35,802 nucleotides of DNA from positions 1-35,802 of the forward strand of contig JAJDDM010000183.1 in NCBI GenBank assembly GCA_029260315.1, read 5' to 3'. The notes under the pieces are model-generated. The model searched no databases. It saw nothing but the letters and a program-made list of their open reading frames with translations, and was not told the DNA's origin. The first letter of the stretch is position 1. Each line of letters begins with the position of its first letter. The stretch comes from Phycisphaerales bacterium (GTDB lineage: Bacteria > Planctomycetota > Phycisphaerae > Phycisphaerales > UBA1924). Positions 17,934 through 27,273 of this stretch are shown in pieces. Both the position numbers and the translations under genes were made by a program.

Positions 17934-19346
17934 TTACTTGGCAGCGCCCGCGCCGACAGGCTTCTCGCTCCGCTCGCGCGACGCCCTGGCGGTCCGGGGC
18001 TTGCGGGCCCTGGCGATGGATTGCTCGAGTTGCTGCTTGCGGGCCACCTTGATCGCCGCGACCACGATGTAGGACGCGAAGATCAGCGCCAGGGCGTAGA
18101 TCACCCGGGCCCGCCAGAGGGTCATCAACACCCCCAGGACCGCAAACCCGGCCCCGATCGCGTACAGCGTGAACACCGCCCCCTGGACGCCCATGTGGCG
18201 TTTGAGCATGTGGTGCAGGTGCTGATCGTCCGCGCCGGAGATGCTCTGGCCCGCGAGCTTGCGGCGCACGATCGCCAGCACCGTGTCGATGATCGGGATC
18301 GCGTAGATCACCAAGCCGGCGATGACGAACTGCGTCCGCCCCCGATCGCCCAGCGTCAGGACGATGACGATCGTCGTGAATCCGATCAGCAGCGAGCCGG
18401 CGTCTCCGAGGAAGATCGACGCCGGGCGGAAGTTGTGCGGCAGAAAACCCAGACACGCTCCCAGCAGCGCGAGGCAGAGCACGATCCGCTGGGCGTCGCG
18501 CGGCCCGTCGTCGATCGCCGCCAGCGTGAGCGCGATCACCAGCAGCCCGATGGCCGCGATGGCGGTGACGCCGCTGAGCAGCCCGTCGAGCCCGTCGATG
18601 AGATTCGCCGCGTTGCACCCGCCGAGCACGAACAGCGCGATGATCGCGGCTCCCGCCCAGTAGATCAGATCGAACTGCATGACCGAGCCGTCGCTGAAAG
18701 TGATCGGGATGTTGAACAGCAGCGACTCGTTGTTGAGCATCGCACCGAGCGTCGGCGACAGAAGCCCGCGCGCGAGCTCGGTGCCGACGTTCTCCCAGGC
18801 GAGCGCGGCGGCGGCGAAGATCATCCCCGCGATCTTCAGCCTCGGGATCGTCCCCACCGCGTCGTCGATCAACCCGAGCACCAGCACGATCGTCATGCCG
18901 AGTATGATCGAGAGCGGCACCGGCTGCGGATACGTCTCGCCCCGCACCGGAAACCGGGTCTCATGAAACTGCACCAGATTGTCCAAAGGCGCCGGCAGCA
19001 CGGGGGCCAGATAGCTGAAGATAATGCCGGCGATGATGGCGAGGAAGATCGCGACCCCGCCGAGATAGGCGACCGGTCGCCGGTGGCCCTTGCGCCCGTC
19101 GTCGGGGAAGTCCACGATGCCCTGGCGGATCGCGATCCAGCGCATGATCGGCGTGGCCAGCAGCGCAACCAGGAACGCGACGATGAAGACGCCGAAATAC
19201 CCGTGGAAGATGTCGAGAGGCTCGCCCATCGCCGTCGCGGCGGCGTCAACCCCCTCGGACACGATTGATTCCTGGGACACGTCCAACTCGTCCGACCCGC
19301 CGGGGCCGGCAAACGGATCCGCTATGGAGTTCTGCGTACCGGTCAC
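17934..19346 (-). CDS. undecaprenyl-phosphate sugar-1-phosphate transferase (WecA/MraY family)
   Basis: A 470-residue glycosyltransferase family 4 enzyme of the inner membrane. It transfers a HexNAc-1-phosphate from a UDP-sugar to undecaprenyl phosphate, starting a polysaccharide repeat unit. About 11 hydrophobic segments are present. Motifs are KGHRRPVAYLGG, then LGLIDDAVGTIPRLK, NLIDGLDGLLSG, FLGDAGSLLIGF and DDQHLHHMLKRH, the last being the WecA-like HLHH loop. The start GTG 19346 is chosen because it forms a GTGA overlap with the epimerase stop; upstream reading adds only eight residues. It lies in the exosortase/EPS cluster and is the likely priming enzyme. The exact sugar cannot be told. 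The C-terminal tail is basic. Confidence 0.92.
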   Translation of the reverse strand: MTGTQNSIADPFAGPGGSDELDVSQESIVSEGVDAAATAMGEPLDIFHGYFGVFIVAFLVALLATPIMRWIAIRQGIVDFPDDGRKGHRRPVAYLGGVAIFLAIIAGIIFSYLAPVLPAPLDNLVQFHETRFPVRGETYPQPVPLSIILGMTIVLVLGLIDDAVGTIPRLKIAGMIFAAAALAWENVGTELARGLLSPTLGAMLNNESLLFNIPITFSDGSVMQFDLIYWAGAAIIALFVLGGCNAANLIDGLDGLLSGVTAIAAIGLLVIALTLAAIDDGPRDAQRIVLCLALLGACLGFLPHNFRPASIFLGDAGSLLIGFTTIVIVLTLGDRGRTQFVIAGLVIYAIPIIDTVLAIVRRKLAGQSISGADDQHLHHMLKRHMGVQGAVFTLYAIGAGFAVLGVLMTLWRARVIYALALIFASYIVVAAIKVARKQQLEQSIARARKPRTARASRERSEKPVGAGAAK

Positions 19347-20362
19347 GGGCCACCCCGGTCCTGGATCCAACTGGCGACATCCTGGATGGTCTGTTCCAGC
19401 GTGATGGCGGCCTCGAATCCGATCGCCGCGCGGATTCTGGTGAGGTCCGGCACCCGGCGCTGGAGATCCTCGAACCCGCTGGCGAACGCCTCACTGTAGG
19501 GGATGGTCGCCACCGCCGAGGATGAGGACAGCGTCGTGATCACGAGATCCGCCAACTCGCGGATCGAGATCTCGCGATCGGAGCCGACGTTGAGAACCCG
19601 CCCCCGGCAGGCGGGCGAGCGCAGCAGCCTCGGCAGCGCCGGCGCGACGTCCCGCACGTCCGCGAAGCAGCGCGACTGCGTCCCGTCGCCATGCACACGC
19701 AGCGGCTCTCCCGCGAGGGCCGCGCCGACGAATCGGGGCACGACCATGCCGTAGGACCCGACCTGACGCGGCCCGATGGTGTTAAAAAACCGCGCGACCA
19801 CGGTCGGAACAGAGCCCGCGTGGGCGTGGGCGAGCGCCAGGTGCTCGTCGACGGCCTTGGCCTGGGCGTAGGACCATCGGGCGATCGTCGACGGCCCGTA
19901 GACGACGTCGTCGTCCTCGCCGAACGGGCAGCGCGATCCCTTGCCGTAGACCTCGCTGCTCGATGCGATCAGCGTGGGCGCGCCGCCACCGTTCGCGCCG
20001 TGCGCGCTGGCAAAGCGGAGCAACGCCGCGGTCTGCTCGACGTTGATCTCGATCGATCGGATCGGGTCGTCGATGACAAGTTGCACCCCGACCGCCGCCG
20101 CGAGGTGGTAGATCTCATGAAATATCTCGCCCGGCCCGAACGCTTCCAGGGCGTGGGCGAGGTCGGCCTCGATGAACCGCAGGCGCTCATGCGCCCCAGG
20201 CAGATTGTCGCGCCGCCCGGTCGAGAGATCGTCGACGACGGTCACCGACACGTCTTGATCGAGAAGGTGCCCGACCAGGTGAGAGCCGATAAAGCCGGCC
20301 CCGCCGGTCACGAGGACACGCCGGGGCTCGGGCTCGTTCGTGTCTGCGCCGGGCGTGGGCAC
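19343..20362 (-). CDS. NAD-dependent nucleotide-sugar epimerase/dehydratase
   Basis: A 339-residue extended SDR. Residues 19-27 TGGAGFIGS bind NAD, ASSSEVYG holds the catalytic Ser/Thr region, SYAQAK is the YxxxK motif, and FFNTIGPRQVGSYGMVVPRF is a typical GalE/UXS-like segment. The family includes UDP-glucose 4-epimerase and UDP-glucuronate decarboxylase; I cannot choose between these. It would supply an activated sugar for the polysaccharide made by the neighbouring genes. Start GTG 20362 lies 6 nt after the upstream stop, with GGAGG about 11 nt before it. Its TGA overlaps the start of the next gene in GTGA. Confidence 0.92.
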   Translation of the reverse strand: MPTPGADTNEPEPRRVLVTGGAGFIGSHLVGHLLDQDVSVTVVDDLSTGRRDNLPGAHERLRFIEADLAHALEAFGPGEIFHEIYHLAAAVGVQLVIDDPIRSIEINVEQTAALLRFASAHGANGGGAPTLIASSSEVYGKGSRCPFGEDDDVVYGPSTIARWSYAQAKAVDEHLALAHAHAGSVPTVVARFFNTIGPRQVGSYGMVVPRFVGAALAGEPLRVHGDGTQSRCFADVRDVAPALPRLLRSPACRGRVLNVGSDREISIRELADLVITTLSSSSAVATIPYSEAFASGFEDLQRRVPDLTRIRAAIGFEAAITLEQTIQDVASWIQDRGGP

Positions 20363-20368
20363 CGCCGA

Positions 20369-22621
20369 TCAATCCTCCGCGTTCTGCTGGTAGGCGTGGG
20401 TGACCTGGATGTTCTTCTTGAGATACCCGCCCGCGGCGTGGCGCACGCCGTTGACCAGCACGCCCAGGAACTCGCCGCGGCTCTCGTCGAGCTCGTTGCG
20501 GAGCCTGGCGACCAGCCCCCGCTTCTCGCTGAGCGCCCGGACCACGAGCATGCTCGCGTCGCAGCGGTTGGCCAGCGCATTGGCGTCTCCGGAGACGATC
20601 GCCGGGCTCGTATCGATGATGACCAGGTCGTACAGCGCCGACGCTTCGGCGAGCAGCCTGCCCATCGCCTCAGCCGCCAGGTACTCGGCCATCCGATTCT
20701 GGCGCGACCCGACCGTCAGCACGTCCAGGTTGTCGCGATCGGTCTGCTGGACGGCGGAGTTCAGCGTCTCTGCGCCCGCGAGCACGTCGCACAGCCCGGG
20801 CTGCTCGCTGCGACCGAGCACGCGGTGGATCGCCGGTCGTCGCAGGTTCGCGTCGATCACCAGCACCTTCTTGTCCGAGGCCGAGAACGTCATCGCGAGG
20901 TTGACCGCGGTCGTCGTCGCGCCGGACTCGGGCATGCCCGCGGCGATCAGCAGCGTCCGATGCCCGGACTGCTGCATCCGCTTCTGGAGGTGCGTGCGCA
21001 CCTGGCGGAACTGCTCTGCGATGACGCCCGAGGGCTGGTCGCGGAACGCCGTCTCGATCGCCTTGGGCTTGCTCGGGTCGGTCGCGGCCTGCGTGATCAC
21101 CCCGACAACGCGCGTCTTGGGGATCAGCGCGATATCCGCGGCGCCCTTGACCCGTTGGTCGAGCAGCTCGCGGAGGACCACGATGACGCCGACGATGCCG
21201 CCGAACAGGAACACCCCCGCCGGCACCATCAGCTTGAGCTGCGGGAACGTCGGCTGGTCGGGCGCACTGGCGTACTGGACGACGCGGACGCGCGAGATAC
21301 TCAGCCGGCGCTGGTTGGTGTCGGTCACCTGCGCGATCCAGCCGAGCGCATCGAGGTTCGCCTTCTTGCCCTCCAGATCGTTCAGGCGTTCCTGCTTGTC
21401 CATGATCGACATCGTCATGTCGTTGATGTCGCGCAGGATCGTCGTCAACTCGTTCAGCTCCTTGCCCAGCTTGTCCTTGAGCAACTCCAGCTCACCGATC
21501 TGGCGGTCGGCGATCGCGATCCCGGAGCGGTACTGCTCGATCTGCGCGCCGAAGAACCTCGGCATCTCCTGCTCTCGGGTCGTCTCCAGCTGGGCCTTCT
21601 GGCCCGCGAGCGTCGACCGGAGCTGGCGGAGCGTCATGTGCTCCTCGCCCACCTGGAGCTGGAGCGTGCGGATCTGGGCCTCCAGCTGGCTGATCGTCTG
21701 GATGAAGTACTGGATCGTCGGCTGGTTGTCGATCGCCAAACGGATGTCGTCGGGGTACTGCACGCCCCCCGGGGCATCGAACATCTGCTGGTATCGCTTG
21801 AGCTCCTGGATCATCGCGTCACGCTGGACCTTGATCTCCGAGAGGTTCACGTTGACCAGCGCAATCTCGCCGTACTTCTGGTTCGCGTTTTCCTGGACCG
21901 ACTGGATGCCGTTGTCGCGCAGGATCTCCTCCCGCTCGGACTTGAGCGTGTCGATCTCCGCCCTCAGATCCGTGATCTGCTTCAGGATACTCGCGAGCTG
22001 CTTGTCGTTGTCGGTCTTCTCCTGCATCCCCAGATCGGCCATGTAGAACTCGCGGATCTTGCCGCACAGGTACGCCGCATCGCCCGCGTCCTGGGTCTTC
22101 ACGCTGAGCTCGATGTACTGGGTCTCAGGAATGACGCTCGCGCGGGCGATGTCCTGGAGATCCTCGAACGCCGCGACCCGGTCGAACTGGCCCGCGCCGT
22201 CCTTGAACTTGCTCGCCCACGCGATCGCCTCTTCCTCCAGGCGGATCGGATCGGTCCGCTCCAGGAACGCCATCAGCACGCGCTCGGACGTCATCGCCAC
22301 CGCCTGGGTCTTCATGAACCGCTCGAGCTCCTCGGAGTCGACCTGCTCGACCGCCTCGGCGGCCTCGGCCTTCGGGCCCTCCAGCTCAAAGATCGTCGAC
22401 GCCTTGTAGATCGGGTACAGGTTCAAGAACGCGTAGTGCGCGATGACCCCGATCACGGCGCCCGCGACGATGGCCCCGGCGAACACCCAGCGATACTTCT
22501 TCAGCAGACGGACCGGATCGATCGTGACGGTCCCCGCGCCGGACGAAGAGCTCGCCGGCGCTGTGGTGCGCGCGCGGGCGCTGCTCGGAGGCATGACGCG
22601 GGCTGCGGGTGCGGTTGGCAT
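20369..22621 (-). CDS. Wzc-like polysaccharide chain-length/co-polymerase protein with a degenerate ATP site
   Basis: A 750-residue protein joining a Wzz domain to a BY-kinase-like ATPase domain. A TM lies near residues 45-65 (YRWVFAGAIVAGAVIGVIAH), then a long periplasmic coiled-coil region (about 180-420), a second TM after PTFPQLKLMVPAGVF, and a cytoplasmic domain from about 520. That domain has ESGATTTAVNLAMTF where active proteins have a G(K)(S/T)T core: A568 sits at the Walker A lysine position (codon GCG, 20918-20920). Walker A' (VLVIDANLRRP, D590) and Walker B (LVIIDTSPA) look intact. The C-terminus lacks a tyrosine cluster. It may therefore act in assembly without kinase activity. 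Start ATG 22621 has GAGG 7 nt upstream. Confidence 0.9.
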   Translation of the reverse strand: MPTAPAARVMPPSSARARTTAPASSSSGAGTVTIDPVRLLKKYRWVFAGAIVAGAVIGVIAHYAFLNLYPIYKASTIFELEGPKAEAAEAVEQVDSEELERFMKTQAVAMTSERVLMAFLERTDPIRLEEEAIAWASKFKDGAGQFDRVAAFEDLQDIARASVIPETQYIELSVKTQDAGDAAYLCGKIREFYMADLGMQEKTDNDKQLASILKQITDLRAEIDTLKSEREEILRDNGIQSVQENANQKYGEIALVNVNLSEIKVQRDAMIQELKRYQQMFDAPGGVQYPDDIRLAIDNQPTIQYFIQTISQLEAQIRTLQLQVGEEHMTLRQLRSTLAGQKAQLETTREQEMPRFFGAQIEQYRSGIAIADRQIGELELLKDKLGKELNELTTILRDINDMTMSIMDKQERLNDLEGKKANLDALGWIAQVTDTNQRRLSISRVRVVQYASAPDQPTFPQLKLMVPAGVFLFGGIVGVIVVLRELLDQRVKGAADIALIPKTRVVGVITQAATDPSKPKAIETAFRDQPSGVIAEQFRQVRTHLQKRMQQSGHRTLLIAAGMPESGATTTAVNLAMTFSASDKKVLVIDANLRRPAIHRVLGRSEQPGLCDVLAGAETLNSAVQQTDRDNLDVLTVGSRQNRMAEYLAAEAMGRLLAEASALYDLVIIDTSPAIVSGDANALANRCDASMLVVRALSEKRGLVARLRNELDESRGEFLGVLVNGVRHAAGGYLKKNIQVTHAYQQNAED

Positions 22622-22689
22622 CTCTGATCCTCATTTCGCGGGCCGATTCGCCCGATTCGATTCCGTAGGCCCTTGATCGGACCGATCTG

Positions 22690-25600
22690 TCAGGGCAGTG
22701 AGTCGATCCGCTCGCTCGCTTCATTCAGCAGTTCTCGATCCGCCGCCGAAAGGTTCGCGCCGTTCTGGGACCTGGAGCCGATCGCCCGCACCAGGTTCCG
22801 CGCCAGCTCCTTCTTGCCCAGCGCGGCCCGCACGATCGCCAGGTGCAGACCGATCGTCGGGTCGTTCTCGGGCGATCCGATAAGCGAGACGGCCCGCTCC
22901 AGCGACAGCTCCGCCGCATCGTCGTCGCCGCTCAGATGCTGGATCCATCCCAGCGTGTCCACCACCGCCGACTGATTCGGGGCGAGTTCGAATGCCTGTT
23001 CCGCGAACGACAGGGCCTCCTCGGGCTTGCCGAGCCCGGTACCGAGCACATACGCGATGTTGTTGTGCAACTGCCACTCCTCCGGCGCGAGCTCCAGCCC
23101 CCGGCGCCACTCGCTGACCGCCTCCTCGAAGCGATCGTGCTCCATCAGCGCCGCGCCCTTGAAGATCGTCGCCAACCGCCGAATCGTCGGATCGCCCGTC
23201 TGGGCGATAAGCCCATCGAAGATCGTCAGCGATCGGGAGAGCGATTCGGGATGCGCCGCAAGGCCGCGCGCCGCGAACAGATCCAGCTGCAGCCGAAGCT
23301 GCCCGGCCCGCTTGCACGCCTCGACCACCGCGACCAGCTCGTCCGGCGTGTCGAAGATGCGGTTCACCTCGCTGAACCAGATCGCCAGCCCCTGCGGGCT
23401 CTCCACGAGCAACGCGAACGCTCTTCTCGCGTCCTCGATCGCAAAGTCCAGCTGCCCGCCAAGCTTGAGCGCCTCGGCCCGCATCAGCAGCAGCCCGGGC
23501 CGGTCTCGCACCTGCTCGCCCAGCACGCCCAGCGCGTCCATCGCCACACGGGGGCGCGGCGGGTCCGATCGCAGCAGGGCCTGAACATACTGCGACGCCG
23601 TAGAGATATCCTTCGATCGCTCCCACGCCTGGCCGAAATACGTCGACGCACGCCCCCAGTCGCCCGCGTCTGAGAACGCCCCGCCGATCTCCTTGAGCAG
23701 CCCGATGTCGTTGGGCCTGGTCGATTTGGCGTGCTCGGCGATCTCGACCGCGCCGCGCGCCCTGCCGGCGCGAACGAACACCTCGATCGACTGCGCGACC
23801 GTCGCGTCCGTCGGCGGGCGGGCGAAGATCGCCGCACGCAGGTCGCTCAGCATGTCGTCCCGTCGCCCGAGATACGCGTTGACCTGCGAGCGCATCTGGT
23901 ACGCCTCGACGTAGGTCGTATCGCGCGCGACCGCCGTCGTCAGGTCCTCCAGCGCGTCGGTCAGCAGCCGCTCGTTGCCCGTCCGCAGCGCCAGCCCCAA
24001 CGCGAGCCGGGCACGCTGGGCGTACGGCCGCGCCGAGTCGGGAAACAGCTCGATCGCCCGGCGCACATGGTCCTGGGCACGATCGGTCTCGCCCATCCGC
24101 AACGCGTTCTGCGATCGCAGAAGCAGGATCGACTCGTTCCGCGACGCCAGATCATCCAATGACGCCAGGATCCGCTCGGCCTCCTCGTACTGCCCGATGC
24201 GCCCGTACGCCTCGGCGAGCCGGATCGCGTACGTCGCCTCGGGCGTATCCTTCTCACCCTCGACGATGGTCTTATACGACTCGATCGCCTCGTTCCAGAG
24301 ATTCAACGTCGCCAGCCGATCGGCCAGGAACTTCTCCACCCGAAGCGTCTGCGGATCCTCCCAGCGGCGCGCCTGGCGGACCGCCTCGAGCCCGCCTTGC
24401 GCGTCGCCGTACTGAATCAGGATCTGCCCGAGCCGCAGGTACGCCGTCGGATCGCTCAGATCGCCGCGAGCCGCGAAGAGGGCCGCGATGTACTCGGTGA
24501 ACTCTTCGCGCGCGCCCTCGATGTTCCCCTGGTCGCCATGCCAGCGAGCCGCCAGCGTCGCCAGCTCCATCGAATCTCCGCCCTCCCGCAGCTCGTCGAT
24601 CAGCGGCTTGGCCTTGCCCCACGCGGCCAGATCCATGTACAGCCGCGCGAGCTTGGCCTTGTTCGCGCGATTCGCGGGTTCACGCTGCGCAATCGTCTCG
24701 CGGGTCTGCAGCGCCCACTGGCGATTGCCCACCTCGGATTCCAGATCGATCCGCAGATCGAAGATCACGTCGTTGCCGCGCGTCTGCTCCTGTTTGTCCA
24801 GCAGCAGCCGCAGCGCCTCCTCGGATCGTCCAACGCTCTGGAGCTGCGACGCGTAGTCGAGGATCAGCGATTGGTCGTTGCCGCGCATCGCCATCGCTCG
24901 ATCAAACGTCGCAAGGCCCTCGCCCACTCGCCCGCCGGCGAACTGCAACCGCCCAAGGCGCCGGAGCAGATCGACCCGATCGGGGCGAAGATCGACGGCC
25001 TCCTCGAGCAGTCCGATCGCCAGATCTCGCTCGCCGTTGGAGGCCCGCACGTCCGCCAGGTAGATCCGCCCGCCGACTCCGTCCAGGTCCAGCCGCTGGG
25101 CGGTCTGCGCGAGCGACTCGGCCCGCGCCGCATCGCCGTCCAGCAGGGCGAGCCGGAACGCGTACTCCACCACCGAAGCGTTCTCGGGGTCGATCTCCAT
25201 GGCGCGATCGACATACTCCCTGGCACGCTCGTACGCCCGTCGATCCCAGCACGCCTTGGCCTTGAGGCTGAGCTTCTGCAACTCGCTCGCGTCGCTCGCC
25301 TCGATCATCGCGAGCATCACGTCCAGCACGTTCTCGCTCGACGCGAGCATCTCCCAGAGCCTCTGCAAGTCCGCGTCCTCGCCGTGCGCGGCCAGCCCCC
25401 GCTGGATCACCTCGCGAGCACCGTCCACGTCGTCCTGGTTCATCCGGATCTGCGCAAGACGCCGGTAGAGCATGGGCGAGTTCATCCCCGTCGCGATCGC
25501 ATCCTCCACGATCGCCGCGGCCCGCGCCGCGTCGCCAAGCGTGTCCTCCGAGCCTCGCTCGGCGTCCGTCGACGCCACGAGCACCGCCTGCACCGGATCC

Positions 25601-27240
25601 TCGATCGCAAGCTCGCCCGATCGCTTGAGGAGCCCATCGAGCGCCTCGGCGATGATCCTGTTCTCCGGCATCGCCTGGTTGAGCGGGCGCAAGATCTTGA
25701 TCGCCTCCTCGTCCTCGCCGGCACGCGCATGGATTTCGGCCCGGATCATCATCGCCCGCACTTCACCGGGGTTCTGCTCCATATAGGTATCGATCCGGCG
25801 CCCGGCCTCGGTCAGATTCCCCGCACGGATCGCCAGCTGCGCGAGCATCCAGTTCGCGTCGCTATCCTCGGGCCCAACCCTGCTCTCATACTCACGCAGG
25901 AGCCGCCCGGCCTCGCGAATGTCATTCTCGGCGTACGCGATCCTCGCCCGCGCCATCAGCAGCAGGGGCGAGTCCGCCGCCAGCCGCCTGGTCATCTCCT
26001 CGTTGCGGCTGCGCATCCGATCGAGCGCGATCCCGCGGGCATCCTCGTCGTTCAGACTCTGCTCCCACTGCGTGAACGCCAGGCCCGACTGCGAGAACAG
26101 CGCCCGGTCCTGCAAGCGGAACTGGCGATACCCCTCGATCGACACCGTCTGCATCGGCCTGTCGAGGATCACCTGGAGCTCTCGATACGCCGCCTCCGGC
26201 TGGCCCGTGAGGCGCAGCGCAAACGCGCGCCCCCACCGCATCAGCATGTCCTCGGGCCTCTCTCGCACCAGCCGCTCGGTCAGCTCCAGCGCCCGCTCGA
26301 TCCGCCCGGCACCCCCGAGCATCTCCATCCTCTGGAGCGTGCTGATCTCCTCAAGCCCGATCTCCTCCGCGGGCCACGCCGCAAGCAGCGCCGCGACCTC
26401 ATCCACGGCCTCGATATCCACCAGCCGCTCGCCAGGCTGGAGCGGGTCGCCGATCCGCTCGCGCAGCGCCCTGCTCGCGAGAATCTCCATCTCGATCATC
26501 CGCATGATCGGATGGTCCGGATGCTCGCGCACGGCCTCTCGCGCGACATCGAGAGCGGCCTGCGCGTGCCGCGCCGCCTCGGCGTCGTTGAAGTTCCGCG
26601 CCGCTTGCTCCGAGAGGTATCGGTGCATCGTGACCAGCCCGCGGACGACCTCGTGATCGTCCGTGCGGACTGCCAGCGCCGCCCGCAGGTTCTCCTCCAG
26701 GATCTCGATCTCGTCGGGCTCCAACTGCCTCTCGCCGCTCGTCCACTCGTTGAGCTTGGGCAGCGCCATGTATCGCCGAAGCACCGCGGCCCCCTGCGGG
26801 TCCGTGCGACCCAGGGTGTCATTCGCCGCGCGCGCCCGCTCCTCGATCCTGGTCGCGCTATCCGCCTGGCGCGCGAACTCGAAGTACTCCTCCCACGCCG
26901 CGACGTCCGATCTCGCCGCTCGGGCGATCTCGTAGACCGCCCCGTACAACTGCCCGAAGTACTTGCGATACTCCGTCTGGTCGCTGGGCGTGAACTGCTC
27001 GATCGCGTCGCGCCACTTCCTGACATACACGACGTTCGAGCGTTCCTCGTTCACGGCCTTGCCGTATTCAGTGATCGCCTGCTTGATGTCCCCGTCCTCG
27101 AGCGCCCTGTCGCCCGCCCGGACATGGTCCTCGGCGGACTTGGTCAGAACGAAATACGCCGGCACGGCGAGCACCCCGACCACGCCCACGACCACCGCGC
27201 TGAGGATCGCGACGAACTTGATATTCACCTTCGAGCCCAT
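22690..27240 (-). CDS. giant TPR-repeat membrane protein of the exosortase/EPS locus
   Basis: A 1516-residue protein with one N-terminal TM (about residues 8-30, VAILSAVVVGVVGVLAVPAYFVL) followed almost entirely by tetratricopeptide-like helical repeats. Clear units include HVRAGDRALEDGDIKQAITE, GRLLREYESR and, near the end, LSFAEQAFELAPNQSAVVDT with LGWIQHLSGDDDAAELSLERA. The last segment resembles the C-terminus of PrsT-type TPR proteins found with exosortases. The bulk should be periplasmic and act as a scaffold. ATG 27240 is preferred over GTG 27246 because AGAGG lies 5 nt upstream. It lies between the EpsI-like and Wzc-like genes in the same direction, so membership of the export complex is likely. 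Its length is well above that of typical PrsT proteins, from memory of the family. Confidence 0.88.
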   Translation of the reverse strand: MGSKVNIKFVAILSAVVVGVVGVLAVPAYFVLTKSAEDHVRAGDRALEDGDIKQAITEYGKAVNEERSNVVYVRKWRDAIEQFTPSDQTEYRKYFGQLYGAVYEIARAARSDVAAWEEYFEFARQADSATRIEERARAANDTLGRTDPQGAAVLRRYMALPKLNEWTSGERQLEPDEIEILEENLRAALAVRTDDHEVVRGLVTMHRYLSEQAARNFNDAEAARHAQAALDVAREAVREHPDHPIMRMIEMEILASRALRERIGDPLQPGERLVDIEAVDEVAALLAAWPAEEIGLEEISTLQRMEMLGGAGRIERALELTERLVRERPEDMLMRWGRAFALRLTGQPEAAYRELQVILDRPMQTVSIEGYRQFRLQDRALFSQSGLAFTQWEQSLNDEDARGIALDRMRSRNEEMTRRLAADSPLLLMARARIAYAENDIREAGRLLREYESRVGPEDSDANWMLAQLAIRAGNLTEAGRRIDTYMEQNPGEVRAMMIRAEIHARAGEDEEAIKILRPLNQAMPENRIIAEALDGLLKRSGELAIEDPVQAVLVASTDAERGSEDTLGDAARAAAIVEDAIATGMNSPMLYRRLAQIRMNQDDVDGAREVIQRGLAAHGEDADLQRLWEMLASSENVLDVMLAMIEASDASELQKLSLKAKACWDRRAYERAREYVDRAMEIDPENASVVEYAFRLALLDGDAARAESLAQTAQRLDLDGVGGRIYLADVRASNGERDLAIGLLEEAVDLRPDRVDLLRRLGRLQFAGGRVGEGLATFDRAMAMRGNDQSLILDYASQLQSVGRSEEALRLLLDKQEQTRGNDVIFDLRIDLESEVGNRQWALQTRETIAQREPANRANKAKLARLYMDLAAWGKAKPLIDELREGGDSMELATLAARWHGDQGNIEGAREEFTEYIAALFAARGDLSDPTAYLRLGQILIQYGDAQGGLEAVRQARRWEDPQTLRVEKFLADRLATLNLWNEAIESYKTIVEGEKDTPEATYAIRLAEAYGRIGQYEEAERILASLDDLASRNESILLLRSQNALRMGETDRAQDHVRRAIELFPDSARPYAQRARLALGLALRTGNERLLTDALEDLTTAVARDTTYVEAYQMRSQVNAYLGRRDDMLSDLRAAIFARPPTDATVAQSIEVFVRAGRARGAVEIAEHAKSTRPNDIGLLKEIGGAFSDAGDWGRASTYFGQAWERSKDISTASQYVQALLRSDPPRPRVAMDALGVLGEQVRDRPGLLLMRAEALKLGGQLDFAIEDARRAFALLVESPQGLAIWFSEVNRIFDTPDELVAVVEACKRAGQLRLQLDLFAARGLAAHPESLSRSLTIFDGLIAQTGDPTIRRLATIFKGAALMEHDRFEEAVSEWRRGLELAPEEWQLHNNIAYVLGTGLGKPEEALSFAEQAFELAPNQSAVVDTLGWIQHLSGDDDAAELSLERAVSLIGSPENDPTIGLHLAIVRAALGKKELARNLVRAIGSRSQNGANLSAADRELLNEASERIDSLP

Positions 27241-27273
27241 GCCCACCTCTTCGCTCCGGGACGATCCCCCGGC

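Noticed and set aside
19691-22627. Plus-strand open frame of 978 codons opposite the epimerase and Wzc-like genes
   Set aside because: Arg, Asp and Gln-rich text without any recognisable domain, antisense to two genes with clear motifs. It is a high-GC shadow.
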